Shown: positions 53,564 to 64,000, numbered from the stretch's first letter. The stretch: DNA of 64,000 nucleotides from Schizosaccharomyces osmophilus (GCF_027921745.1 NC_079239.1:1763501-1827500); one strand, 5' to 3'. The notes: generated by a model not told the origin, from the letters alone. Numbers and translations are program-made.

Positions 53564-56500
53564 TCAAAATCCAAATGGATTATCTGGCGTAGCTTGAGTT
53601 ATACTCGCTTTCCTGGCATTGGGATTTTCGTTATGGTCTACTGCAGTAAAAGAAGGTTGATAGTAATCAGATGGCTGCTGCATGTTTTCGTAGCCTGAAG
53701 GCATATATAAGCCTGGATTTGAAACTGGATCATTTGATATTTCATTTGGCGTACCCCCATAATGCTGACCGTATCCATATCCAGCACCGTATGCATCATA
53801 CCCATTGGTATCATAACCATAGGCCATTTGTTGTGAAGGATCATAGTAGTTTTGCATATAAGGTTGCTGCATCCCCATTTGACCTTGCATATCTGTTCCA
53901 TAATATCCTTGTTGATCCATAGGTGCGTACATGTTTTGTTGGTCATATGCAAACGGAGTGGGCGCAACATTATAATACATTGACTGGTCATTAAGGTTAG
54001 GTTGCATATTATACCCGTAGCTCGGTTGCATAGGAGCGGGGGTGAGAGGTTGTTGAAAACCAGTATACTGACTTTGTAAACCGGTTGGTTGAGATGCCAA
54101 ATCCATCCTCTGACCTTGCATGTTCGACATAATATCATGTTGTTGACCAGTGCTTTGAGGCATTACGGATTTAGCCTGCTGAGGCATAGCCCCAGTTGGT
54201 TGATATTGCATTCCAGTTGACTGCATTGCAATACCCGTCATCTGACTATTCAGGCCAGTTGGTTGGTATTGCATCCCAGTAGGTTGAGCAGGAAATCCAG
54301 TTGGCTGGGTCTTGATGCCAGTAGGTTGAGAAGCTATATAATCCATCGGCTGTTGATGTCCAGTTGTCTGCATAGATAATACTGGCATTTGAGCTTGGAA
54401 GCCAGTAGTCTGAGCGGGTAAAGCACTGGCAGGTGGTTGAAACCCTGTTGGTTGGACGTACAGAGGGGATTGAAAAGGGTCTGAATAAGTCGGGGGTGGA
54501 GCTGTAAAATAAGCATTTTGAATGGTAATACCGGTAGGTTGCGGTGCTAGAGATGGCTGAGATGATTTTTCGTTATCTTCGACCTTCTTTTCAGAAACCT
54601 TTGCAGTTGGAACCGATGAAGGACGAGGAGCAGGCTCAGAAATCTTTTGTTTTTCGGACAAACCCATTTTCTGCATATCCGATTCCAGTTGAGTTTTGTG
54701 TTGAGGAACTGAAGACGATCTGATAGTAGGTTCTTCAATAGGTCTATTTGACCAGGCATCATCCTCAAATTGTTGATTCATCGCAATCGCAGGCTCGGTA
54801 TTCAAAGCCCTGGAGGGTGTGGGCTGTGGCATTTGCACTTCAGGAGTAGATGAAGATGGAGACAGAGATTTCATTTCTGCGACAGAAGGCCTTAAAACAG
54901 CAGGGCTAGAAGATACTCCATTAAGTTCGTTCACATGCTTCATGACACGAATCACATCACCTTCTTTAAGACCTAAAGTCCGCAACATTTCAGGCGTCAA
55001 AGAAGGAATACATGTTTCATCCAAATGCTCATTGTTAAAATTACGGGTATAGCGGTTACAGACAGTGAAATCAACACCGCAGCGAAGGAAAAAGTCAAAC
55101 CAGTCGTATGTAATTCTAGGTCTCTCCTCAATAACATCGATTTTATCTTTAGCTTCGGTGCCAATAGGAGGAACTAAAGTTGGTCTGCTTTGAGGACGAG
55201 CAGGCTGTGGTGGAGGAATATCCTCATCATTTTCTTTCGCGTGTTTACTACGGGGTTCCTTATGTGTTTCCTTGCGCCGTTCAGAACGGGAATAAACCTT
55301 CTTGCCAGTCATAAGCTCCACGAAATCAAGGTCTTTGTAAGACATTTTCGTACTTGGTACAGAAATCTTCACACCATTCGATTTATGTAAGTGAATTTTA
55401 TCATCACTAAAACCCAAAAAATCAGCATCAACCTTAAAAGCACCAGTTCTGTCGGTCCAAGTACGAAGTTTCGTAACATCAGGCTTGACGACAGAATGAC
55501 TACGAGATCTTCTGTGAGTATCCTTCTTTTCAGGCTTTGGTTCCTCTTTTTGTTCGTGTCGAGAAGATTTTCTCGATAAGTTTCCAGTGGAAGGTTTGGA
55601 AGCAGACCTCTCATTAATTGAAGCATCTGACTTGACGAAACTGGCTGGAACCACACCCTCTTTACCATTTAAACGGCACTTCCACCAATCACTACTAGCA
55701 GTATCATTTATGATAACAACTCGATCATCTACACTCACAGTCAACTCATCAGGGGCTTCGGCTTCAAATCCATAAACAATGGTACCCATTTTTTCGGCAC
55801 CCGAAGGAGCAGCCGATGTTCCTTCGTCAGCAGGTGACCTACTACTGTTGTATACAGTGGAAGCTTCATAGAAACCAGTTCTTCCACCATTAGCACCAGA
55901 TTTTTCAGAAGCCTCGTTCAACTTGTACAAGGCAGAATCAGATGGCAGATTAGGCATAGGTTTGCCACTAGCTTCAGCAATTTCTCGAAGACCAGCTGCT
56001 CTAGTGGATCCAGCAACGTCGCCTAAAGTACGAATGATGCTATCAGCATTTCCATTGCTATTAGCATGCAAATGTAAGGAGCTAATTCCCTCATCTCGTT
56101 TATATTCAACAAAAACGTGCTTTCGTTCAGCAGAATAATTTATCAGGTCGGTAACCGAAAAGATTTCCGCATTTTCCATGCTCTTTGTGAAGGTAAGTAC
56201 GACGGATCTGTTATTGATAGCGAGAATCCCAGTACGCTTCTTCTTCTTACCGACTACTTCACGAACCTCCCATTTCCTATAAGCAGGATCATCAAAGGAC
56301 ATATTGTTATCCATATTGCTTTCTTCTTGAACCCTTCCAGGCTGAAGTTTAATATGTCGACCAGGATCTCCATAAGCGTCTGATGGAGAAGTGGGAGAGG
56401 AAGGTACATTGGATCGTCGTGAAGTCGCGGTAGCAGTAGAAGTGCTTACGCTAGGCCTTGGAGGCTGTACGGGAGGTAAAGGGGGTGGTGGTGGAGAAGA

Positions 56501-57364
56501 AACAGACTTCGCAGGTCCGGCAGGTGCAGGAGGAGGTGGCGGTGGTGGTAAAGTCTCGGTCTGTGGTAGTGTATATGTAGGAGGAACCTTTTGCTCTCTG
56601 TTTGAAGTATAATAGTCATCAGGTTCATCAACGTCGGACAAGTCTTCTTCTTCGGCAGGAGCCACATTAGATGATGGTGATGAATAGTCTTGAGGTAATG
56701 GAGGGACAGGAGGTGGTGGAGGAGGAGAGGAAGCGGATGTAGGTGACTGAATAGGAGGTATTGGTGGTGGTGGTGGTTGTTGTATTTGCTGTTGAGGAAG
56801 ACGGGTTTGCTGCGAAGGTGAAGGTCGTGGTTGAGACTCCACAGCAGAAGCCGGTGCTGGTGGAGCAGAGACACTTGGCGCCGATGTAGAAGCAGATGCA
56901 TCTGAAGGTTCAAGATAATTCCTTGGGGCAAGGCCATATTGCTGATTGTATCTTGTCAAAACCCAATCTTCGTCAATGCTTCCGTAAGCATCCAACACCT
57001 GATCAGCTGGAAACGAAACCTCATCTATTGATTGCTTTTCATAATCATAAAGACTTTTCATCCTTGCTGAGGGTTCATCCTAAAGTTAGTTAGTACTTTG
57101 TTGCCTTGAGAATAAGACTGGCATCCATACCTCAGCAATGTAGTTCGAAGGAACGATACCAGTTTCTTCATCTTTGTCAGGACTATTGACGTTTCGTTTG
57201 ACTAAATACCAATCATCTTCACCTTTTTGCAGAAGACAGATAATTTCGTCCTCCGCGATGAACAATTCTCGTTCTGTTTCTGGAATTTGTTCATTTGGAT
57301 CGATTGGTTCCGGCTCATAACTGTACAAAACCTTGTAAATACCTATGATTGGTAAATTTGCCAT
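53564..57364 (-). CDS. shd1: Sla1-family endocytic adaptor Shd1, two exons
   Basis: Exons are 57364-57131 and 57079-53564 (1249 residues). It links endocytic cargo and coat to actin assembly at cortical patches. Domains in order: SH3-1 (about 5-78), SH3-2 (about 83-135; LYDYEKQSIDEVSFPADQVL), proline-rich region (about 140-300), SH3-3 (about 508-560; DWWKCRLNGKEGVVPASFV), SHD1 (about 614-665) and SHD2/SAM (about 734-794; WFDFFLRCGVDF). A C-terminal Q-x-T-G repeat region (about 921-1086) and a Tyr/Gln/Gly/Met-rich tail ending NPFGF follow; NPF binds EH domains. The intron cuts exactly between the first two SH3 domains (donor GTATGG, acceptor TTAG). Confidence 0.96.
54056..54550 (-). repeat. 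14 Q-x-T-G repeats of Shd1 (Prk1/Ark1-type phosphosites)
   Basis: Within shd1 there are 14 copies of a hydrophobic-x-x-Q-x-T-G motif, for example LAPQPTG, LYVQPTG, LPAQTTG, LSMQTTG, LNSQMTG and LQSQYTG. This is the target consensus of Ark/Prk actin-regulating kinases in Sla1 and Pan1. Every copy keeps Q, T and G; only the spacing varies. The copies are not identical in DNA, so this is an old, selected protein repeat and not a recent tandem duplication. Confidence 0.85.
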
Positions 57365-57886
57365 TATGACAAATCGAGAGGTTGTACAGCTTTAATTGAA
57401 AGAAGGACTGAATCTTGGTAAAAAGATATAAGTCGACGTTGACTTTGGGTGACGACCTCTTACCAGCGGATTCATTATCTAATGTCTCGTTAATCCTCTG
57501 AATGTAATTTTACATAGCATTTTAGTTTTTGGTATTCTTTATACTGAGACTTACATCATTTCATTAATAAACAGCATAAATAATGATATTAATTAGAATG
57601 GAAAAGAAAGGAACCTTTTGTAGCTACTGTGTTAATGGATCATTGTAAGTAAGTAAAATAAAAAAAAATGTGACGTTCGCGTGTTGCCATTGCTTTATTA
57701 TCAGACCCCGCTATTCTTTGAAGGAGTATGTGTTTAGTTGCTGATTGTTAATTGAATTGATGAGTACTTCCTGATTGTAAACTAGTTACATTTTTAGACA
57801 ATATTTGTAAAAATAAAGATACATTGGCACGAATGTATGCATTTAATATATCATAATTTCGTAAACAAAAAATATTACGAAAAATT
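57365..57886. other. intergenic region upstream of shd1
   Basis: The shd1 promoter region, AT-rich, ending at the 3' side of tRNA-Ala. Nothing else is recognised. Confidence 0.4.
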
Positions 57887-57958
57887 TGGACACACTGGGG
57901 ATTGAACCCAGGCCAACTCGCATGCAAAGCGAGCATGCTACCACTGCATCATATGCCC
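57887..57958 (-). tRNA. tRNA-Ala (anticodon TGC)
   Basis: A 72-base cloverleaf on the minus strand with no intron. The acceptor GGGCATA pairs with TGTGTCC, followed by discriminator A. The D arm is ATGC-AGTGGTA-GCAT, the anticodon stem-loop CTCGC-TTTGCAT-GCGAG, and the T arm CTGGG-TTCAATC-CCCAG. The anticodon TGC reads GCA alanine codons. A T run follows the 3' end. Confidence 0.93.
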
Positions 57959-58512
57959 GAAACTTGAAAGAGTTTATAAATATAGATATATATTTAGTAA
58001 CCAATTTCATTGGCAAAATTGATACCTTGATGTTATAGTCGCTATATTTTTTTCCCAAACAATAAACGGGTTTGCAAAAAAAAAAAAAAAGGAAGCCTTC
58101 CATCGTGAGTGTGATTAAGTAGTGGCAGATTTGCTTCCCAAGTAGTGCATACTATGAATAACCTATGCTAACAGCAAGGCTTTAAAAAAAATAAATAAAT
58201 TGGGTTCTTATTTAACCGCGAACTGTGGTTTTTTTTATCAAACTTTCTATAAAAGTTACGTTCTTCTTTGTTTTTGTGATACAGAGACTTGTTCCTACTA
58301 TAACAATTTGTCTATGTTTAGCTCTTGTCTTGAATACATGCTTTTTTCGACTTTCCAATTTAAATTTTTACAAATCCAAGTGTTTAAAAAAGTTAAACAA
58401 TTCCTACTTGAAAATGAAATGAATCGATTATATTTGACATTTACAGCCATGTTTACAAACAAAACCAGAAAGTAACGTCGTTACTTACGTAGAGAAACAG
58501 CCAGTTTCACAA
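57959..58512. other. intergenic region tRNA-Ala/rps5
   Basis: AT-rich sequence with an A run at about 58077-58091 and T-rich ORFs of low complexity. I see no gene. Confidence 0.4.
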
Positions 58513-58543
58513 ACCCTACCCTACTGGTTAATGAACCGTCACA
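58513..58543 (+). promoter_or_regulatory. HomolE-type box and HomolD-like box of rps5
   Basis: ACCCTACCCTA at 58513-58523 matches the HomolE box of fission yeast ribosomal protein promoters. CCGTCACA at 58536-58543 differs by one base from the HomolD box CAGTCACA, the TATA substitute in these genes. Both lie 50-85 bases before the rps5 ATG in the usual order, E before D. Confidence 0.75.
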
Positions 58544-58594
58544 CACAACAAGGAAGAACTTTACCACTGTTCTCTTGCTCGAAACAATACTGCA

Positions 58595-59330
58595 ATGGCG
58601 GCTTCCATCATTCCCCAAGATGTTTCCTTAGACGAAACAGGACATATCAAGTTGTTCAACAAGTTCCCTTTTGAGGGTGTTGAAGTTAAGGATATTTCCT
58701 TGGTGTAAGTGCTTTTTTATGAGTAGAATGGCGTCGTGAAAAATGGGTTCTCAACTTGTACCCCTTTTCCGATGATTTCGAATGAGATAACTTCTTATAT
58801 AAATAAAAAAAACTAATTCTTGTTTTAGTGACTATATCACTGTTGGCAATGGTCAACCTCTTCCTCACACCGCTGGCCGTTTCCAAGCCAAGCGTTTCCG
58901 TAAGGCTCGTTGCTTCATCGTCGAGCGTTTGGCCAACAGCTTGATGATGAACGGCCGTAACAACGGTAAGAAGCTTTTGGCTACTCGTATTGTCAAGCAC
59001 GCTTTTGAGATCATTGCCCTCTTGACCGACCAAAACCCTCTCCAAATTTTGGTCGACGCCGTTGCCGCTTGTGGTCCTCGCGAAGACTCCACCCGTATTG
59101 GTAGCGCTGGTACAGTTCGCCGTCAAGCCGTTGACGTTTCTCCTCTTCGCCGTGTCAACCAAGCTATCGCTTTGATCACCGTTGGTGCTCGTGAGGCTGC
59201 TTTCCGTAACGTCAAGTCTATCTCTGAGTGCTTGGCTGAGGAAATCATTAACGCTGCCAAGGGTTCTTCCAACTCTTATGCCATCAAGAAGAAGGATGAA
59301 CTTGAGCGTGTTGCCAAGAGCAACCGTTAA
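58595..59330 (+). CDS. rps5: 40S ribosomal protein uS7 (Rps5), two exons
   Basis: Exons are 58595-58704 and 58829-59330 (203 residues), the full length of eukaryotic Rps5. It sits at the head of the small subunit near the mRNA exit and the E site. The S7 core includes [63 protein letters not shown] and the end LERVAKSNR. Codon use is extremely biased (few codons, C or T in third positions), as expected for very high expression. The intron (124 bases, donor GTAAGT, branch CTAAT, acceptor TTAG) sits after codon 36. S. pombe has two Rps5 genes; only one copy is in this window. Confidence 0.97.
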
Positions 59331-59948
59331 AAAACACATACATTATGGTATGGAGGATTATTATTTAGTCATAATACAGTCTACGTTTTGCTTGGAAAAA
59401 AGTATTTGACTAAGTTGCTTGTAACACATTGGTAACCGACCACTGGTTGTAAATTAAAATTTTCTTTCAAAAACAATACCATTGAAAAGTTGTAGAAGTA
59501 GAAAAAACAAACTATATTTCATGCCAACTTTGTTTCACGAAGAAAACTACAGGGTTGAATATGTTGTTGCTCTTCATAAATGGGAGTTTAACAAAAAATC
59601 AATCGTTCAGCGTGGATATTCTCTAACTAACACATAATTATGTGAGGGAATTAATGTATTATTAGTTGTATGCTTCCGCCGTTAAGTCTATAAGTTATGG
59701 GAAAACATAATGGTTTTATTTTGCCAAATTCGGCTTGGCATAACGAAAATTATGTTTTTTTCTTTTTTCTAAATGAAGAGCAGTAGACAGAAAAGAAAGC
59801 CCAAATTTTTTTTTTTTTCAAATACATAAGGGGATAAAAAAGAGTGATGAACTGAAACAAAAATAAACTGGAAAAGAAAACAAATCGTTTCAAGGCAACA
59901 AAAAAAGAGATATGAGAGGATAACAACGAGAATCCTTCCACAGTATGT
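59331..59948. other. convergent intergenic region rps5/odc1
   Basis: 3' flanks of convergent genes. A perfect 14-base palindrome CACATAATTATGTG lies at 59631-59644 and a T run at 59806-59819. No gene is recognised. Confidence 0.45.
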
Positions 59949-61077
59949 CTAAACCATATACTTTTGGTATACACCAACGACCGAGTTGAAAACGACCAAA
60001 AGAATACCACCACCAGGGCCCAAACGAAGGACCTTGGGGATAAAGCCCTTGTAGATAGCAGTAAAGCCTTCTTCCCTAGTAATTGTAAAAAGAGCAGGAA
60101 AAGCCCAATTGTACTTGGGGACTTGACCGGCGATACGAGGAGCAGTTTGTACACGGGATTTGACGACATCAAATGGGGTACTCAGAAAAGTACCAAAGAC
60201 ACCACCGATAGTACCAGCAATAAGATTATTGCACATTTCACCAGTCTTATTCGTAGCGGGTTGAAGAGAACCACGGACCTTTTGAATAAGACCAAAGTAA
60301 CCAGCATTCCAAACGATGTGACGCCACATAGTTGCTTCGAAACCATTGTAAAGAGCCAATATACCTTCATGTTTAACCACCTTGGAGAGGCAATCAAATG
60401 TTCCATTGTACTTGGAAGCATTGTTGACGTCTTGAAGACGGATTTTCATTAATTCAAAGGGGACGACAACAAAAGATTCAGTGAAACCAGCACATGAACC
60501 AGTAAGTACGGAAAGGGCGGGTGTATTCTCTTTTCTTCCAAAAAAGTTGCGCCAGAATTTCCCATAGGCATCGTTGGAAGCGAATTTCAAAGCACGCTTG
60601 GGAGCTTCCATCATAACAGGAGGTAGGATTCCACGGTAAAGACGAGAAGCTCCTTCCTTTTGGACGATCTTCTTTAAGCAGTCAAAAGTTCCATTATACT
60701 CGGATTTTCCGACAGTCAACTGCATACGTGTTTTTACCACATCCAAGGGATACAAAGAAAGTACCTAGCAAGTTAGAGCAAGCCCTATAGACACCACAAA
60801 AGCACACAGTAGGGAAAAACTACAGTGTAAAGGCACCTTGAAATTTCTGACAGAAGAAAGTGAAGATTTGATATTGATGTAGCTCAGTTCACCCAAGTGT
60901 TTCAAACAGATGGGACATCTCTCCTCAGATTATAATCCTGTATAGGTCCACTATCCTACTTCACCATCAGACTATCTGTTTGCTATTGTGCTTTCATCGC
61001 AAATTACATACCTCAGAAATACCAGCAACAGCACCAGCGGTAAAAGTCACAGGGAATGGAATATCGTCAGAAGGCAT
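59949..61077 (-). CDS. odc1: mitochondrial 2-oxoglutarate/2-oxoadipate carrier, two exons
   Basis: Exons are 61077-61012 and 60764-59949 (293 residues). It exchanges 2-oxodicarboxylates across the inner mitochondrial membrane, feeding lysine and glutamate synthesis. Three carrier repeats are visible, each with the P-x-(D/E)-x-x-(K/R) signature: YPLDVVKTRMQL, VPFELMKIRLQD and TPFDVVKSRVQT. The first exon gives helix 1 (FTAGAVAGISEVLSLYP across the splice). The codon bias is strong. The 247-base intron is long for this genome and holds a weak box C/D snoRNA-like element (60880-60974). A GTAAACAAACC forkhead-type word lies about 220 bases upstream of the start. Confidence 0.93.
60880..60974 (-). 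ncRNA. weak candidate box C/D snoRNA in the odc1 intron
   Basis: On the same strand as odc1 there is a C-like box CTGATGG (60970-60964), an internal CTGA (60928-60925) and a terminal D box CTGA (60887-60884). They are bounded by a short terminal stem, TAGT (60974-60971) with GCTA (60883-60880). The C box departs from RTGATGA, and no rRNA target could be confirmed. It is listed because the intron is unusually long and the boxes and stem abut as in real snoRNAs. Confidence 0.2.
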
Positions 61078-61620
61078 TTGGAAAGTTGGCTAAGTCCACC
61101 TTTCGAAAGCTGATGTCGAAGTGGTTGGAAGAAGTCAAGTTAAGTGAGACTCGGGATGGGTGATCAAGTCCACACATTGATAAGACCCGTATGTTTCCGC
61201 AATTTGCCTTATGAAAACTGATAAGCGACGATGTCCTTAGTCTCTTTAAAGAAGAAAATTTCCTGCCTTATCGAGCAACATGTTACTTGAACATGTAAAC
61301 AAACCAATTCCAAGGTATGCGATAGAAGGATTTCTTTTAAGACTTTACGACACGAAAAGGTCGTAATAAAAAGGCTTTCTGTAGAATATAATTACAATAA
61401 TAATGTATTGTATGAAATTGAAATATTGACTTACTTTTAAACAGCTACAGCTTGGGAGCATGTTTTTTGGTAGAAAAATAACTGTGAGCTCAATGAAAAT
61501 TTTTGCAAGCTATCAAAGAAGTATGCTATTCCATAAACAAAAAATATAATTGAGAAACAAAAAAGGAAAACTTATTGTATGGAAGAAAGTGAATGAATAA
61601 AAGTAGAGGACGCGGAATTT
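61078..61620. other. intergenic region odc1/MFS gene
   Basis: The odc1 promoter and the 3' flank of the MFS gene. It contains GTAAACAAACC at 61295-61305, a forkhead-type word. No gene is recognised. Confidence 0.4.
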
Positions 61621-63114
61621 TTAGGTTGTTTTCTCTTTGATTGAGTTCCATAGACATAATAATGCAATCAACACCAACACGGCCAAACCCAAATTCATTG
61701 CAATGAAACCGACTGTTGTTATATTGTAAATGGCACCTCCCGTAATAGCGCCCACAGTGTCAGCCAAAGAGATACCGACTTGGACAACGATGCTCACCAA
61801 GATTTGAAATTTAGGGTGAAGCTGCTTGGAGGAAAGAGACATAAACGGAGCAGCGCCAACACCAAAACCAAAGGTCATTAGAGAATAAATAACAAAGTAT
61901 GGCTGAACAGGAAGCTTGTGCACAGCATCTAAAATCAAATGCACGACGAGAGCTATAGTTCCCAATAAAACACCAAGTAACATAATTTGGCGATCTTCAA
62001 GCCATCTGGATAAGAGCGTGCTAAACAGAATAAAAGGCGCTACGACGAGCGAGGAAAGTGCTAAGAAATTACCTGTTTGAAAGGGATTGTAGTCGTACGC
62101 TCTACTCGCATAAATAGGAATACTTGTTTGGTATCCCATGACGGTAAAATAACAAGAGAAAGCGGCTAAAAACAGGAAGACCACAAAACATTTTTGTACA
62201 AATGACAAGCGGATTCCTCGACCTTGATTTGCTTCCGCTCTTTGAGTTAGATCCCTGTTATTTACTGGTAAGACCTCTTTGAAAAACAGTTTCAAAAATA
62301 CCATATACACAGCCCATGCAATCAACATAAACCAGGAGCCAGCGGTGTATTCATTCCAGTAGAGATTTTTACTGTTTCGGGATGCTTTAGCCAAGACACC
62401 TCCTATAAAAGCACCTGACATGAAACCCAAAGTTTGAGCAAGGATATTCAAAGTCGAAAGAAAGGTTGATCGGTTCCTTCCGACAAATTCCTTGTCGGCT
62501 AAATACTTTTTGTGGTACAAAAACATCGTAAACCCAATACCGTTAAACATACGTCCAATCAAAATTAAATAGACCCAATGAGCACGATATGCCAAGCTGT
62601 ATAGCATGTGCCCAATAATTTGTGAAAAGCAAGATATAAGCAAGGGTCGGAAATAGAGCGTATACCCATGAGCAGATTTTGGATTTGCGAAAAGAAGCAT
62701 TGGGTACATAAATGCTAACGAAACAAGGGTTGGAATACCAATTACAAGACCGGAAAATGCGTCCGTTCCACCCAGGTATTGTGTATACGCTGCTGAAATC
62801 GGTAAGGCTGTAGTTGCAGTCATTTCGCACATAAGGTTGTTGATTAATATAAAAGCAATTGAGCGCTTTGGAGGAAGCATATTTGGGTCTTCTTCAAAAT
62901 AGTACATTCCAGCTTCAGTTGTGGTTGAAACCTCCTCGACCTGCGTTTGCTTTTGCTTTTGCTTGTTTGGAAGTGTTTGCAACTCGATATTCTCAGCAAC
63001 AGGTTCCACATTTTCAATTCGACTGAAAGCAGATGCTCGTCTCGTTGGCATTGATCCGACCATATGCCGCCGATGGCTCAACAGAACCCCTTCATTCTCT
63101 TGCGAGTTTTCCAT
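61621..63114 (-). CDS. major facilitator superfamily transporter, MFSD8/CLN7-like
   Basis: 497 residues with no intron. A hydrophilic N-tail of about 85 residues is followed by about 12 membrane helices in two halves; the central loop is KLFFKEVLPVNNRDLTQRAE. GRMFNGIGFTMFLYHKKYLADKEFVGRNRS resembles the conserved helix 4-5 region of the MFSD8/CLN7 and SPX-MFS branch of vacuolar or lysosomal transporters. No SPX domain is present at the N-terminus. The substrate is not predictable. The tail before helix 1 holds a short K/Q repeat (NKQKQKQTQ). It is probably a vacuolar or endosomal membrane protein (inference from family). Confidence 0.8.
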   Translation of the reverse strand: MENSQENEGVLLSHRRHMVGSMPTRRASAFSRIENVEPVAENIELQTLPNKQKQKQTQVEEVSTTTEAGMYYFEEDPNMLPPKRSIAFILINNLMCEMTATTALPISAAYTQYLGGTDAFSGLVIGIPTLVSLAFMYPMLLFANPKSAHGYTLYFRPLLISCFSQIIGHMLYSLAYRAHWVYLILIGRMFNGIGFTMFLYHKKYLADKEFVGRNRSTFLSTLNILAQTLGFMSGAFIGGVLAKASRNSKNLYWNEYTAGSWFMLIAWAVYMVFLKLFFKEVLPVNNRDLTQRAEANQGRGIRLSFVQKCFVVFLFLAAFSCYFTVMGYQTSIPIYASRAYDYNPFQTGNFLALSSLVVAPFILFSTLLSRWLEDRQIMLLGVLLGTIALVVHLILDAVHKLPVQPYFVIYSLMTFGFGVGAAPFMSLSSKQLHPKFQILVSIVVQVGISLADTVGAITGGAIYNITTVGFIAMNLGLAVLVLIALLCLWNSIKEKTT

Positions 63115-64000
63115 CTTTTCGTGAAATTGAAGTTTTCAATTGCTTACTTACTTGAAGACCCCAATTGGAGGCAATGATTTTAAATATTTTATACTTTGAT
63201 AAATTAGCTCTAATGATTAGAGAGCCTAGCTTCAAGTGCAAGATGATGGGTAAGCAAGAAGTAGAATTTTTTTTCACAAGTACAATTTTACACACATAGA
63301 TTGTCATTAGATATTTCCAAACGACATACCCGAAACGAAAACGTTATCTGCGATTAACAATATCAGATGTCGCTTAGAGTAAAAAAAGAGAAATGTAAAC
63401 AAACGATAAGGAGTTCATCAATTATCAGAATTCACTATTTTTATTTCTTCGTACTCTATTTGGAAAGACTTTTTGCTAACAGTGCTTGGTGTTGCGTTCA
63501 AAAAAGTTCCTTGAAAAGCATGTTTCCAACGTAGAAAACGAGCTGCGTATATTTAAAGACATAGAATAGTCCTTCATTGCCTTCTTTGGAGGTAAGCAAT
63601 GGTTATTTGATTATTTGCCTACACTTGAACCCAAGGCGTAAAGAACCCATCCAAAAGATATGCATACTATGCTACTAGTATGACAATTCTTCTTATTTTT
63701 CTTGTTACCTTTTCTAGAGATGTACTATACAAACAGAAAAGAGAAAATTTGGGAATTTTAAAAATAATGGAGCGGCCGTTCATTCCTTGAATATCAATAT
63801 CGTCTATGCCGTTTAAAACGATTGTGAAACCGACGATTCACTAGCAAATTTTGGCTTCCATAGTTCTTTCTACGAAAAAGGTGAGATTTTTTTTTTAACT
63901 TTTAGCTTTTCAGCTTTTGTTCTTGTTGTTGGTTTCTTCCCATCTTTGTTGGATTATCCTTTCTAAATGAAGCTGCAGTTAAGATACTTCCTCTATTGTT
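63115..64000. other. promoter region of the MFS gene and right edge
   Basis: Contains GTAAACAAACG at 63395-63405, a FLEX-like forkhead word about 280 bases upstream of the MFS start codon, and a T run near 63891-63899. An ATG at 63967 opens a frame running off the window that may begin the next gene, but too little is seen to call it. Confidence 0.4.

Noticed and set aside
56391-56937. Glycine-rich plus-strand and leucine/histidine-rich minus-strand ORFs
   Set aside because: They are shadows of the proline-rich region of Shd1.
59631-59644. Perfect palindrome CACATAATTATGTG
   Set aside because: It is short and AT-rich in a convergent spacer; such palindromes are expected by chance and no known factor site is evident.
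1-64000. CRISPR arrays, prophage, restriction or toxin systems
   Set aside because: The window is a eukaryotic nuclear chromosome with intron-bearing housekeeping genes; no repeat-spacer pattern or bacterial gene was seen.

Overview
The window is a gene-dense, AT-rich stretch of a fission yeast (genus Schizosaccharomyces) nuclear chromosome. The evidence is many short introns with GTANG-type donors and CTAAC/CTGAC branch points just upstream of the acceptor, tiny first exons, two eukaryotic nuclear tRNA genes, a HomolE-type box upstream of a ribosomal protein gene, and a gene order that I recall as matching the S. pombe cosmid series SPAC17A2, SPAC1B1, SPAC16E8 and SPAC328 in the opposite reading direction. 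The proteins resemble those of S. pombe but the noncoding DNA looks unrelated, so a species of the octosporus/cryophilus/osmophilus group is likely. I cannot name the species from the sequence alone.

Layout. 0-12 kb: vps8, osm1 (one intron), tRNA-Trp, cns1, vma6 (five exons) and a TLC-domain membrane protein (four exons). 12-27 kb: a bsu1-like MFS carrier, about 1.4 kb with only doubtful small ORFs, pan3 (rebuilt here from seven exons), kap95, an NAD kinase-family gene with altered signature motifs, a C2H2 zinc-finger regulator, and an unrecognised gene at 26.2 kb with an apparent GC-AG intron. 27-45 kb: succinate-CoA ligase alpha, TFIIB (sua7), eIF4E, the N-terminal methyltransferase tae1, a BRAP2/Etp1 ubiquitin ligase, a PHD-less ING-type protein, tfb1, mitochondrial ribosomal protein uS7m, the Cdc42 exchange factor scd1 and an unrecognised coiled-coil protein. 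45-64 kb: vph1, nop12, mde1, chorismate mutase, one continuous gene joining a DUF962/Mpo1 domain to glucosamine-phosphate N-acetyltransferase, the Sla1 homologue shd1, tRNA-Ala, cytosolic uS7 (rps5), an oxoglutarate carrier and an MFS transporter.

Almost all genes are core housekeeping genes: transcription (sua7, tfb1), translation (tif451, rps5, rsm7, tae1, nop12), vacuolar acidification (vma6, vph1), endosome and actin traffic (vps8, shd1), polarity (scd1), nuclear import (kap95) and central metabolism. I see no operons, CRISPR arrays, prophage, intact transposon or recognisable LTR remnant. The observations most worth a second look are the DUF962-GNA1 fused reading frame, the altered GGDG motif in the NAD kinase-like protein, the GC-AG intron gene at 26.2 kb, paired FLEX-like sites upstream of mde1, the 14 regular Q-x-T-G motifs in Shd1, and a weak box C/D snoRNA candidate in the carrier intron. 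Exon boundaries were placed by hand from splice signals, reading phase and family conservation.
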